Made by a program: the position numbers and the translations under genes
DNA from: Blautia glucerasea
Lineage (GTDB): Bacteria; Bacillota; Clostridia; Lachnospirales; Lachnospiraceae
Assembly (NCBI RefSeq): GCF_013304385.1
Contig: NZ_JAAITU010000015.1
Coordinates: forward strand, 1-64,000
Length of the DNA: 64,000 bases
Reading direction: 5' to 3'
In this document: piece after piece, positions 44,639 through 52,094 of the stretch
Layout of the letters: every line of letters begins with the position of its first letter
Numbering within the stretch: position 1 is the stretch's first letter
The notes under the pieces: model-generated
Database searches by the model: none
What the model saw: only the letters and a program-made list of their open reading frames with translations
Told to the model about the DNA's origin: nothing

Positions 44639-45745
44639 ATGTCAAGAAATCTATTACAAATGACGGGTAAGATTTTTGATGAGTTTGCTACCCGAGTTAG
44701 TGAGGAACATAAAGAATATATTGTATCTGTAAATAGACATATATCTATAAGCGAAGAAAATCGGGCAGAGTGTTGTGAATTATTAAAAGATGCAATTATA
44801 ATCGGTAGGAGACATGATTATTTGCCCACAGTTGTTTTTATAAAATATAAGGAAGAATTTTATGTAGGAATAGATACAAGGTATGCTGAAAAATTTGAAA
44901 ATTTTGGATATGTGATGGAAGAAAGGGCCGCAATTTGTATCGGATGTCAAATTTTAAGTATAACAGAAAAATATTACCAACTAAAAGTAGAATCAAGAGA
45001 ACTGATAGATTATTGTTTGGGATTACAACCAGAAGAAGGTATGGATGCGGTTGTTTTTTCAGAAGATAATATTCTTGACTTGATTTATGGATTATCAATT
45101 TTTAAGGTGGTAAATAATGAGTTGGAAATAGATATTGATTCTTTGGATGATGTGTTGAGAGTTTCAGTATTATTATTGATTGCGAATAGTGAAAAAATAA
45201 CTCCTGTTTATAAAGAAACTATGGAAAAACTATTATCAATGATATGTGTAAGGAAAATATGCAGTAATATTTTGGATTTTCTTATCATCAAAGACACTAG
45301 AATTAAATTTTTAAGTTTATATCAATGCATAGAATTTCTCTTTATTCCAAACAGGGCAAGCGAATTTGTACAAAAGTATAATATGAATATTTCGGATGCA
45401 TTAAAATTACATATAAATGAAGCGATGAGAAGGGATGAACGAATAAACGCATTAGCAATCTTAAAAATTGCAGGAATGCCTTTGATTCATAAGATGTACA
45501 TTTTATTGTTTAATGAATCAGAGGGTGATAATGAGTTAGAACGCATTAATAATTGGATATATGACAAAAGATGCTCAATAGCTCATTTTAGATATGGACA
45601 ACAAAAAAATGAAGAAACATATGTAAATGAAGAAATATTAGAAATGATGTTAGAATTATTAGTAGGGATTTTTTCAAATATGAATCAAAATATGAAAGAT
45701 ATTTGTAGTGGACTTGTAAAATTAGAGGAAAGTACTTTGGCATAA
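44639..45745 (+). CDS. Unknown protein with HEPN-like C-terminal motif
   Basis: A 368-residue protein. The ATG at 44639 follows GGAGAG and the previous stop by 2 bases. Most of it is unrecognised. Near the C-terminus, NNWIYDKRCSIAHFRYGQ contains an R-x4-H arrangement in a helix, as in HEPN-domain RNases, and the region before it is all-helical. The HEPN reading is tentative. With the preceding gene and the AlbA_2 protein it forms a compact cargo block between the replication genes and the recombinase. It ends in a terminator. Confidence 0.6.
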   Translation: MSRNLLQMTGKIFDEFATRVSEEHKEYIVSVNRHISISEENRAECCELLKDAIIIGRRHDYLPTVVFIKYKEEFYVGIDTRYAEKFENFGYVMEERAAICIGCQILSITEKYYQLKVESRELIDYCLGLQPEEGMDAVVFSEDNILDLIYGLSIFKVVNNELEIDIDSLDDVLRVSVLLLIANSEKITPVYKETMEKLLSMICVRKICSNILDFLIIKDTRIKFLSLYQCIEFLFIPNRASEFVQKYNMNISDALKLHINEAMRRDERINALAILKIAGMPLIHKMYILLFNESEGDNELERINNWIYDKRCSIAHFRYGQQKNEETYVNEEILEMMLELLVGIFSNMNQNMKDICSGLVKLEESTLA

Positions 45746-45763
45746 ATGCTAAGGTACTTTTTC
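45728..45763 (+). terminator. Terminator after the cargo block
   Basis: GAAAGTACTTTGGCA (45728-45742) pairs with TGCTAAGGTACTTTT (45747-45761) with two wobble pairs, ending in a T-run. The stem includes the last codons of the preceding gene. Confidence 0.85.
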
Positions 45764-45766
45764 TTA

Positions 45767-45795
45767 TTGTTATTTTATTTAAAACAGTGTATACT
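45767..45795 (+). promoter_or_regulatory. Sigma-A-like promoter of the serine recombinase
   Basis: TTGTTA (45767-45772) and TATACT (45790-45795), 17-bp spacer. TGTAACAG occurs twice in the leader (45801-45808 and 45820-45827) with AAAGT/ACTTT pairing between, possibly an operator. No clear sigma-E promoter is seen. Confidence 0.65.
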
Positions 45796-45840
45796 AAAGT
45801 TGTAACAGAACGACTTTAATGTAACAGGAAGGTATCAACT

Positions 45841-47376
45841 ATGAATATAGCTGCCTATTGCCGAGTTTCCACCGATAAAGCTGACCAGCTCAACAGTCTG
45901 GAAGCGCAAAAAGAATTTTTCTCTGAGTACACCCAGCGTACCGGTGACAACTTAGTAAGATTATATGCTGACGAAGGAATTTCAGGTACAAAAATAAAAA
46001 ATCGAAAAGAATTTTTACGCATGATGGTAGATGCCGAGCATGGACTGTTTGATATGGTGGTTGTAAAGGATATTTCCCGTTTTGCAAGAAACACGGTTGA
46101 CCTTCTGCAAAACGTCCGCAAGCTGAAAGCATTGGGTATCGAAACACAGTTCCTGACAGCCAATATGACCAGCATGGGAAACAGCGAATTTGTCCTGACG
46201 ATTTTTGGCGCACTGGCGCAGGAGGAAAGTGCTAATACTTCTAAGCGTGTAAAGTTCGGCAAGAAAATGAATGCAGAAAAGGGACGAGTTCCGAATATTG
46301 TGTACGGATATGATAAAACCATCGGTGATTACTTTAATTTGGCAATCAATGAGGAAGAAGCAGCTGTTATCCGTCAGATTTATAGATGGTATATCGAAGA
46401 AGGTTACGGTGCCGCCAAAATTGCGAATATGCTGAATGCCAAGGGCATCCGGACAAAGCGTAATTGCCAGTGGAGCCAGAATGCAACCTGCCGGATTCTG
46501 ACAAATGAGCTTTATACCGGTAAAATCATCAATGGTAAGCAGGAAGTAGCTGACTTCCTGACCGGACAGAGAACGGAAAAAGATGAAACGGAGTGGATGG
46601 TAACAGAACGTCCGGAACTGCGGATTATTGAGCCGGAAATGTATGAAAAGGCACAGGAGATTTTGGAGTCCAGAAGCAAGGCTTTTAAATTAACGAAGGA
46701 ACGGCAGAGCAATAAGTATTTGTTTTCTACTCTGATTAAATGTAAGGAGTGTGGCTGGTCTTTCCGACGAACGGTTCGTACCTATAAGAATACCTATATT
46801 CGCTGGGTCTGCTCCGGTCATAATGGTCGTGGTGCGGATAGCTGCCCCAATGCGCAGACAGTAGACGAAGAAGAGCTGATTGAAGTTTTATCCGAATATT
46901 TTTCCGAGCTGCTGAAAGCAAAGAAAAATGTAATTCGTCATGTGACGAGTGAATTTCAACGGGTTTACAAGGCGAAAGACGAGAATCTGAATTACGAAAA
47001 GGAACTGAATGCACAGCTTCGCAAGCTTCAAAAGATGCGTCAGAAATATATGGATATGTACACAGACGATCTCATTACCCGTGAGGAATTGAATGAAAAA
47101 ATCGGCGGAACAAAACAGGAAATCGAGCGTCTGGAAAATGAGTTGAAAATGGTTGCCTATCATCTGACAAAAGGAGAACAGCTGGAAACAATCCTGAATC
47201 GTACTTTTAAAGAGATTGAAGATATTTCAGATGTCCGCCAGATGACCAATGCACAGCTAAAACGCATAATCCAGAAAATCGAAGTGGACAAGGATGGTAA
47301 TGTAGATATTTATTTACGCATCTTTGGAGATTTGGGCCTAGATGAAACCGTTCTAATTAGTGACAACCAAACATAA
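45841..47376 (+). CDS. Large serine recombinase of the spoIIID element
   Basis: A 511-residue site-specific recombinase. The catalytic domain starts MNIAAYCRVSTDKADQLNS (Ser10), with KDISRFARNTVD and the E-helix region. A recombinase domain follows (AAVIRQIYRWYIEEGYGAAKIANMLN), then a zinc ribbon (IKCKECGWSFRR...C...C) and a coiled coil near residues 370-450. The size matches the skin-element recombinases SpoIVCA and the C. difficile sigK recombinase (about 500 residues). AGGAAGG precedes the ATG. The stop codon TAA (47374-47376) is formed across the attR core. It should catalyse integration and excision between the ACATA cores. Confidence 0.95.
   Translation: MNIAAYCRVSTDKADQLNSLEAQKEFFSEYTQRTGDNLVRLYADEGISGTKIKNRKEFLRMMVDAEHGLFDMVVVKDISRFARNTVDLLQNVRKLKALGIETQFLTANMTSMGNSEFVLTIFGALAQEESANTSKRVKFGKKMNAEKGRVPNIVYGYDKTIGDYFNLAINEEEAAVIRQIYRWYIEEGYGAAKIANMLNAKGIRTKRNCQWSQNATCRILTNELYTGKIINGKQEVADFLTGQRTEKDETEWMVTERPELRIIEPEMYEKAQEILESRSKAFKLTKERQSNKYLFSTLIKCKECGWSFRRTVRTYKNTYIRWVCSGHNGRGADSCPNAQTVDEEELIEVLSEYFSELLKAKKNVIRHVTSEFQRVYKAKDENLNYEKELNAQLRKLQKMRQKYMDMYTDDLITREELNEKIGGTKQEIERLENELKMVAYHLTKGEQLETILNRTFKEIEDISDVRQMTNAQLKRIIQKIEVDKDGNVDIYLRIFGDLGLDETVLISDNQT
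47371..47375. other. attR core of the spoIIID element
   Basis: ACATA identical to 32678-32682. To the left lies AACCGTTCTA (47346-47355), the arm complementary to TAGAACGGTT (32697-32706) at the other end; the distances from each arm to the core are symmetrical (11 bases plus CCA or TGG). Confidence 0.85.
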
Positions 47377-47539
47377 AGATGTGACAGAGCGTCTGGCGTC
47401 TATTCGTCCGTCTTTGGCAGAACGGACACGGGAGGTATTGGAGGTGAACAAGCAGGAACGACATATCCGGGGCGGACTGGCTACAAGGGAGAAGTACCTG
47501 CATCTTCATGAAAAATATCCAGAGCAGGATGGTGGTTAA
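47372..47539 (+). pseudogene. spoIIID: spoIIID, 3' part
   Basis: Without a start codon of its own, the frame from CAT 47372 reads HKDVTERLASIRPSLAERTR then EVLEVNKQERHIRGGLATRE and ends EKYPEQDGG with TAA at 47537-47539. This is the C-terminal part of SpoIIID, including the conserved IRGG-ATREKY basic segment. Joined at the core to codons 1-38 upstream, it gives a 92-residue protein in frame, close to the 93 residues of the B. subtilis protein. It is followed by a perfect 8-bp GC-rich stem (47548-47567) without a T-run. Confidence 0.93.
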
Positions 47540-47596
47540 ATATGCAGCAGCCCCGATTCCGGGGCTGTAGTATCGTGCTGAGATATAGGGCAAGGG

Positions 47597-47625
47597 TTGA
47601 ATCTGCTGGGAAGCTATTGTATAAT
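47597..47625 (+). promoter_or_regulatory. Promoter upstream of the 82-residue protein
   Basis: TTGAAT (47597-47602), 17-bp spacer, perfect TATAAT (47620-47625). Confidence 0.75.
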
Positions 47626-47684
47626 TTGGGTAATTATTTGGTGAGTAAGAAGGAGAAAACAGAAATAAATCGGAGGTGCAGCAT

Positions 47685-47933
47685 ATGCGGCTGACAAAGG
47701 TACAGGATGCATTACAGAAAAAGAAAATTAAATATGAATATACAGAAGTAGACAATTGCGGAAGTCTGGATTTCTTATTCCGGGGTCTGAAATTTCATGT
47801 GTGGGAATATGAAGATAAGGTCTGGGGAGCAGAAACCAATGTTTTTGAAGCTGGCAGAAGTCAGGATATAGAAGGGGATTATGAAGAAGTGATTTCAAAA
47901 GAAATCCTTAGCTGGCCGGACATGCTGGCCTGA
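47685..47933 (+). CDS. Small uncharacterised protein
   Basis: An 82-residue acidic cytoplasmic protein starting MRLTKVQDALQKKKIKYEYT and ending EILSWPDMLA. GGAGGTG precedes the ATG at 47685. The pattern of alternating strands and the aromatic stretch FHVWEYEDKVWGAETN suggest a small alpha/beta fold. I do not recognise it. It has its own promoter and follows the spoIIID remnant. Confidence 0.7.
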   Translation: MRLTKVQDALQKKKIKYEYTEVDNCGSLDFLFRGLKFHVWEYEDKVWGAETNVFEAGRSQDIEGDYEEVISKEILSWPDMLA

Positions 47934-48023
47934 ACAGGATGTGTGATGCGAAATGCAAGGGAAAACAGCAGAGTAACTGCTGTACTCTTCCTACATATGT
48001 GCTTTTTTAAGGAAGTGTATAAT

Positions 48024-48977
48024 TTGGTAATATTTAGAAAAGAGAAAAAAGGTATCCGACGATTTGGATTGATTTTAATCTGCATGATAATGATAGGGTG
48101 TACAGGCTGTGGTAACAGTGAAGAAAAGGCACAGCAGGCAGAAACAGCAGGGCCGTCAAAGCCTTCCGGTGTGCCAGAGACTGTACAGGAAATGACGGAA
48201 GAAGTTACTGTGGTAAGACCAAGTATAACTCCATCTTTAAGTCCTGAGCCAACAGCTGCCCCTGCATCTGTGACTGCGGTCAGTGCCACTCCAGAGATAA
48301 GCAGTGAACCAGAGATCAGTGCGGCTCCTGTTGTGAGTATCACGCCTCCACCGGAAATGAGTCCAGTGTCCACCATAACCCAGGCACCTACCATAACTCC
48401 GGCGAAGCGAAAGTCTGAGCAGTCTTCGGAAGAAGGCACTTTAAGCAGACCTGACCATCCGGATACGGTGACGAATGATAAGCTGATCTTTGTGGGAGAT
48501 TCCAGGACAGAAGGAATCCGGGACGCAGTAGGAGATGACAGTGTCTGGTCCTGCCTTTCAGGAAAAGGATATGATTGGATGGTGCAGACTGGAGTACCGC
48601 AGATCGAAGATGAGATCGAGAAAAACACGGCCATTATTTTTTTGATGGGAGTAAATGACCCTTTCAATGTAAATAATTATATCAATTACATTAATGAAAA
48701 GGCCTACGAATGGGCGGCAATAGGAGCCCAGACATATTTTGTGTCTGTAGGACCGGTTGAGAAGGATCCCTATATAACCAATGCGCAGATTGAAAGCTTT
48801 AACACATCTATGGAGAATAATCTTTCCGGAGTGAAATACATTGATGTTTATACCCATCTTGTGGAAAATGGGTATGCTACTGTGGATGGTCTGCATTATC
48901 CGGCAAATGTATCCATAGAAATATACAATTACATTTTGGAAAATCTGGAGGAAGTAAGAAGCGGTATCTGGGGATAG
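48024..48977 (+). CDS. Lipoprotein with Thr/Pro-rich linker and SGNH domain
   Basis: A 317-residue protein. The TTG at 48024 after AAGGAAG gives MVIFRKEKKGIRRFGLILIC with a lipobox around MIGCTGCG, so it is probably lipid-anchored. A low-complexity Ser/Thr/Pro linker spans about residues 35-140. The SGNH esterase-like domain follows: LIFVGDSRTEGI, FLMGVNDPFNV and TVDGLHYPANV give the Ser, Asn and Asp-His blocks. It is a paralogue of the C-terminal domain of the InlB-repeat protein at 29261-31222. The start is a judgement; an ATG at 47943 would bury the signal sequence. Confidence 0.78.
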   Translation: MVIFRKEKKGIRRFGLILICMIMIGCTGCGNSEEKAQQAETAGPSKPSGVPETVQEMTEEVTVVRPSITPSLSPEPTAAPASVTAVSATPEISSEPEISAAPVVSITPPPEMSPVSTITQAPTITPAKRKSEQSSEEGTLSRPDHPDTVTNDKLIFVGDSRTEGIRDAVGDDSVWSCLSGKGYDWMVQTGVPQIEDEIEKNTAIIFLMGVNDPFNVNNYINYINEKAYEWAAIGAQTYFVSVGPVEKDPYITNAQIESFNTSMENNLSGVKYIDVYTHLVENGYATVDGLHYPANVSIEIYNYILENLEEVRSGIWG

Positions 48978-48991
48978 AACAGGCAGGATAA

Positions 48992-50047
48992 TCAGTTTTT
49001 TGTGTCTGTAACAGGGATTTCTTTTTGGAAGTCTTTGGTATAATGCATTTCATAATCGTCTGTGATAAACACTGCCTGAACATTGTCCAGGGATTCTGCA
49101 TAGGTAAGCCCATCTTCTAATCCAAGGGCAAAACAACTGGTACTTAAAGCATCGCCCATCACGGACTGATCACAGACAATAGTAACGGAAATCAAGCCGT
49201 TCTGGTATGGATAGCCTGTTTTAGGATTCAGGATATGATGGTAAGATTTGCCATTGTATTGGAAACAGCGTTCATAAATACCGGAAGATACTACAGACTT
49301 ATTCGTGATATCCATAATGGCTTCTGTTTCATTGCGATCTGCAAAAGGCTTTTGGATGCCTATTTTGAAAGGAGTTCCGTCAGGCTTTTTTCCTATGCAA
49401 AGAACATTTCCGCCCAGGTTAATGATCCCGCTTTCTACACCTTGGGATACAAGATACTCTTTAATACGGTCAGCAATGTATCCCTTTGCTACAGCACCCA
49501 GATCAATCTGGATATCAGGAGAATCAAAGGTAATGATCCGATCCTGCAGATTTACGTGCTGATAGCCACAGGAAGAAAGGGCAGTGTGAATGGCACTGTA
49601 TTCAGGTGGAATCGGATTTTCAGCTGTAAAATTCCAAAGAGATGTAAGAGGTGCAATGGCAATGTCAAAGGCACCTTGGGTAGCTTCTGAATAGGAAAGG
49701 CCGGTGGCAATCAGATCGGCAAGGGGCTGGGATATCTGGTAGGAATTTTCTCTGCCATCCACATGGGAAAGCTTACGGTGATTCAATTGATAAAGCTCAC
49801 TTGTTTCAAGTGTACGGCTGAATATTTTTTCGTATTTGTCACAAAGTGCCATGGAATGATCCAGAAGGGTCTGATCCTGTGCATCATAAATTGTAATGGT
49901 AACAACCGTGTTCAGCTTCAGGGAGGTTTCCTGAAGGGGCTGGGAGGTATCTTGGAAATTTTGCAGGGAGCTGTCTGTATTTTTACATCCGGATAAAAAG
50001 ACAGTGCACAACAGCAAAAGAATAATATAAGAAAAATGTCTGTTCAT
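48992..50047 (-). CDS. apbE: FAD:protein FMN transferase
   Basis: A 351-residue lipoprotein (MNRHFSYIILLLLCTVFLSGC, lipobox LSGC) of the ApbE family, which attaches FMN through a phosphodiester to Thr of exported flavoproteins such as RnfG/NqrC. Family segments: IAIAPLTSLWNF, IQIDLGAVAKGYIADRI, GIINLGGNVLCIG, YHHILNPKTGYPYQNGL, DALSTSCFALG. The ATG at 50047 begins the signal peptide; a longer frame to 50095 is unlikely. No flavoprotein substrate gene is in the window. Confidence 0.93.
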   Translation of the reverse strand: MNRHFSYIILLLLCTVFLSGCKNTDSSLQNFQDTSQPLQETSLKLNTVVTITIYDAQDQTLLDHSMALCDKYEKIFSRTLETSELYQLNHRKLSHVDGRENSYQISQPLADLIATGLSYSEATQGAFDIAIAPLTSLWNFTAENPIPPEYSAIHTALSSCGYQHVNLQDRIITFDSPDIQIDLGAVAKGYIADRIKEYLVSQGVESGIINLGGNVLCIGKKPDGTPFKIGIQKPFADRNETEAIMDITNKSVVSSGIYERCFQYNGKSYHHILNPKTGYPYQNGLISVTIVCDQSVMGDALSTSCFALGLEDGLTYAESLDNVQAVFITDDYEMHYTKDFQKEIPVTDTKN

Positions 50048-50165
50048 ATGAAATCGTTTCTTTCCTGCAGGATATTTTGGCGTACCTTCCTGCATAAGGA
50101 AAGTATACCAGAAAAAGAAGGCCAGGCACAGCAGGAAATAAAATAAGTTTTAAGGGGAGATTACG

Positions 50166-50348
50166 ATGGAAAAAGGAACTAATTGTGAGTATTGTGTAAA
50201 CTATTCTTATGATGAGGATTATGAGTGCTATACATGTGAAGTGAATCTGGATGAAGATGAGATGGCACATTTTATTACAGGAAATTTCAGACAATGTCCT
50301 TATTTTAAAATGGGGGACGAATACCGGGTAGTGCGAAAACAGATGTAA
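50166..50348 (+). CDS. DUF6472-type small Cys-rich protein
   Basis: A 60-residue acidic protein with CEYCVNYSYDEDYECYTCEVNLDEDEM and a later CPYF: paired cysteines that could bind a metal. It corresponds to the small DUF6472-like proteins common in Lachnospiraceae (name from memory). AGGGGAG precedes the ATG. Function unknown. Confidence 0.8.
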   Translation: MEKGTNCEYCVNYSYDEDYECYTCEVNLDEDEMAHFITGNFRQCPYFKMGDEYRVVRKQM

Positions 50349-50366
50349 AAGTATCCGGATACAGAA

Positions 50367-50513
50367 GTGTTACTGTTCACACACCACTATCCCGCGAGGT
50401 GTTTTGGCATGAATATGCCAAAATCCCGAGACATACAAGCCAAAATTCCATTGCCGCAGGCAATCTGGAATGAATTTTGGCTACGTTACTGTGAACGGAG
50501 TGAACAGTAACAC
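50367..50513. repeat. 147-bp compound palindromic element
   Basis: The outer arms GTGTTACTGTTCAC (50367-50380) and GTGAACAGTAACAC (50500-50513) are perfect inverted copies. Inside are two further hairpins: TTTTGGCAT/ATGCCAAAA (50402-50410, 50415-50423) and a 17-bp imperfect stem (50438-50482) containing AGCCAAAATTCCA. No coding potential; the rest of 50349-50587 is AT-rich leader DNA. Confidence 0.8.
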
Positions 50514-50551
50514 AGAAGTAACGGGAGATGCAAAAATTTTTAATTAAGGTA

Positions 50552-50580
50552 TTGACATATCTGGAAAAAGATGATATTGT
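50552..50580 (+). promoter_or_regulatory. Promoter of the rplJ-rplL operon
   Basis: TTGACA (50552-50557) with TATTGT (50575-50580) at 17-bp spacing, just before the L10 leader. Confidence 0.8.
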
Positions 50581-50587
50581 TCTTTAG

Positions 50588-50702
50588 AACGCTGCCGAAG
50601 ACAGTAGGTGCCGTATGGCATAAGGTTTAAAACGCCTACCGAGGAATAAGTATTCTTATAAGAGATTACTGGAACCTTACTGTCATGCAGTAAGGTTTTT
50701 AT
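50588..50702 (+). ncRNA. L10 leader RNA with attenuator
   Basis: The sequence CTGCCGAAGACAGTAGGTGCC, in the 50592-50612 region, and CGCCTACCGAGGAA, near 50633-50646, are the typical L10-leader parts that bind the L10(L12)4 complex. An intrinsic terminator follows: AACCTTACTG (50673-50682) with CAGTAAGGTT (50688-50697) and a T-run. It gives feedback control of rplJ and rplL. Confidence 0.88.
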
Positions 50703-50801
50703 ATTGCAGGAAAGCATGTGCTTTCTGGTAATAAAAACCCTCCGGGTAGAGTCTCATTGTGACGGCGGTATATCAAAATCTATAAGGAGGTGTACCATTT
50801 C

Positions 50802-51344
50802 ATGGCAAAAGTAGAACTGAAACAACCAATCGTAAATGAAATTTCTGACAGCATTAAAGACGCACAGGCAGTAGTTCTGGTTAACTACAGTGGTCTTACT
50901 GTTGAGCAGGATACAGTTTTACGTAAAGAGTTAAGAGAGTCTGGTGTACAGTACAAGGTTTACAAGAACACTATGATGCATCGTGCATTTGAAGGTACTG
51001 CATGCGAGGATCTGATTCAGCATTTACATGGAACAAATGCTCTGGCTATCTCTGATACAGATGCAACTGCTCCCGCAAGAATTCTTGCAAAATATGCAAA
51101 ACAGTATCCGGCTCTTGAGTTAGTAGCTGGTATTGTTGAAGGCAACTACAATGATCAGGCAGGAATTCAGGCACTGTCCCAGGTTCCTTCCAGAGACGAA
51201 CTTCTTGGAAAACTTCTTGGAAGCATCCAGTCTCCGATCACAAACTTCGCTCGTGTGCTTAAGCAGATTGCAGAAGCAGGCGGAGAGAGCGCAGCACCTG
51301 CTGCAGAAGAAGCAGCTGAGGGTGAGGCACCGGCAGCAGAATAA
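50802..51344 (+). CDS. rplJ: 50S ribosomal protein L10
   Basis: A 180-residue L10, base of the ribosomal stalk that carries L7/L12. MAKVELKQPIVNEI, VLVNYSGLTVEQDTVLRKELRESG and VYKNTMMHRA are typical. The C-terminal helices for L12 dimers end in an Ala/Glu-rich tail. The ATG at 50802 has AAGGAGGTG 9 bases upstream. It is autoregulated through the L10 leader. Confidence 0.97.
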   Translation: MAKVELKQPIVNEISDSIKDAQAVVLVNYSGLTVEQDTVLRKELRESGVQYKVYKNTMMHRAFEGTACEDLIQHLHGTNALAISDTDATAPARILAKYAKQYPALELVAGIVEGNYNDQAGIQALSQVPSRDELLGKLLGSIQSPITNFARVLKQIAEAGGESAAPAAEEAAEGEAPAAE

Positions 51345-51420
51345 TCTGGCCGGTTATATCATGATCCCCTATAGAGGGAAAATTCATTATTAATAAAATT
51401 ATAAAATGGAGGTAATTGAA

Positions 51421-51792
51421 ATGGCAAAGTTAACAACTGAAGAATTTATTGCGGCAATCAAAGAATTATCCGTATTAGAGTTAAATGATTTAGTAAAAGC
51501 TTGTGAAGAAGAGTTCGGCGTATCCGCAGCAGCAGGTGTTGTTGTTGCAGCAGCAGGACAGGCAGAGGCAGCTGAGGAGAAAGATGAGTTTGACGTAGAG
51601 CTGACAGAAGTTGGCCCGAACAAAGTTAAAGTTATCAAAGTTGTTCGTGAAGTAACAGGTTTAGGCCTGAAAGAGGCTAAGGCTGTTGTTGATGGCGCTC
51701 CGAAAGCAGTTAAAGAGGGTGCTTCTAAAGCAGAGGCTGAGGATATCAAGGCTAAACTTGAGGCAGAAGGCGCTAAAGTTACTCTTAAATAA
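51421..51792 (+). CDS. rplL: 50S ribosomal protein L7/L12
   Basis: A 123-residue stalk protein that recruits translation factors. [20 protein letters not shown] is the dimerisation domain, an Ala-rich hinge follows, and the C-terminal domain reads [35 protein letters not shown] precedes the ATG at 51421. Encoded with rplJ. Confidence 0.98.
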   Translation: MAKLTTEEFIAAIKELSVLELNDLVKACEEEFGVSAAAGVVVAAAGQAEAAEEKDEFDVELTEVGPNKVKVIKVVREVTGLGLKEAKAVVDGAPKAVKEGASKAEAEDIKAKLEAEGAKVTLK

Positions 51793-51807
51793 TTTTTGCC
51801 TTTTATG

Positions 51808-51855
51808 CCCCCCGCAAATGCTTGCTTCGCAGGTGTTTGCGGGGGTTCTTTTTTT
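51808..51855 (+). terminator. Terminator after rplL
   Basis: CCCCCGCAAA and TTTGCGGGGG arms with an inner GC-rich stem, followed by TTCTTTTTTT. It probably separates rplJL from rpoBC or allows partial read-through. Confidence 0.9.
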
Positions 51856-51926
51856 GCCTGCAAACAGGGAATAGACTGGGTAAAGCTGGAAATAATATAA
51901 AAAACGAAAAAAATTGAGAAAATTGG

Positions 51927-51955
51927 TTGACAGCCTTTTTTCGTTGTGATATAGT
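51927..51955 (+). promoter_or_regulatory. Promoter of rpoB-rpoC
   Basis: TTGACA (51927-51932) and TATAGT (51950-51955), 17-bp spacer. The leader that follows (51962-52094) contains an inverted repeat GAAATCTG (51998-52005)/CAGATTTC (52022-52029). Confidence 0.85.
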
Positions 51956-52094
51956 GAAGAATGCTATATTATGGCATGATATGCCTACTCTGCCCTCGAA
52001 ATCTGGTCAGAAACTCATATACAGATTTCTGATAGGAGGATAGGCAAAGAAGGCTTAGATTGTAATAAAAAATAAAAACAGGGGTGAAACGTCA

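Larger units (their letters stand above)
32683..47375 (+). mobile_element. 14.7-kb serine-recombinase integrative element inserted in spoIIID
   Basis: The limits are defined by the two spoIIID halves and the 5-bp core ACATA at each end. Gene order inside: TnpV-like, BlaI-like, BlaR1-like, lone winged helix, DUF6076-type (minus), excisionase-like HTH, MobV-like relaxase, CHC2 primase-like, VapE-like, small protein, AlbA_2 ATPase, two unknown genes, large serine recombinase. It has a relaxase but no conjugation apparatus, so it looks like a mobilisable element or a domesticated one. Its position, splitting a sporulation regulator with the recombinase gene at the end, is the arrangement of the sigK skin elements. 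Confidence 0.9.

Noticed and set aside
47372-47539. Tail of the recombinase gene or an unrelated ORF
   Set aside because: The recombinase stops at 47376 in another frame; the C-terminal IRGG...ATREKY segment is SpoIIID-specific.
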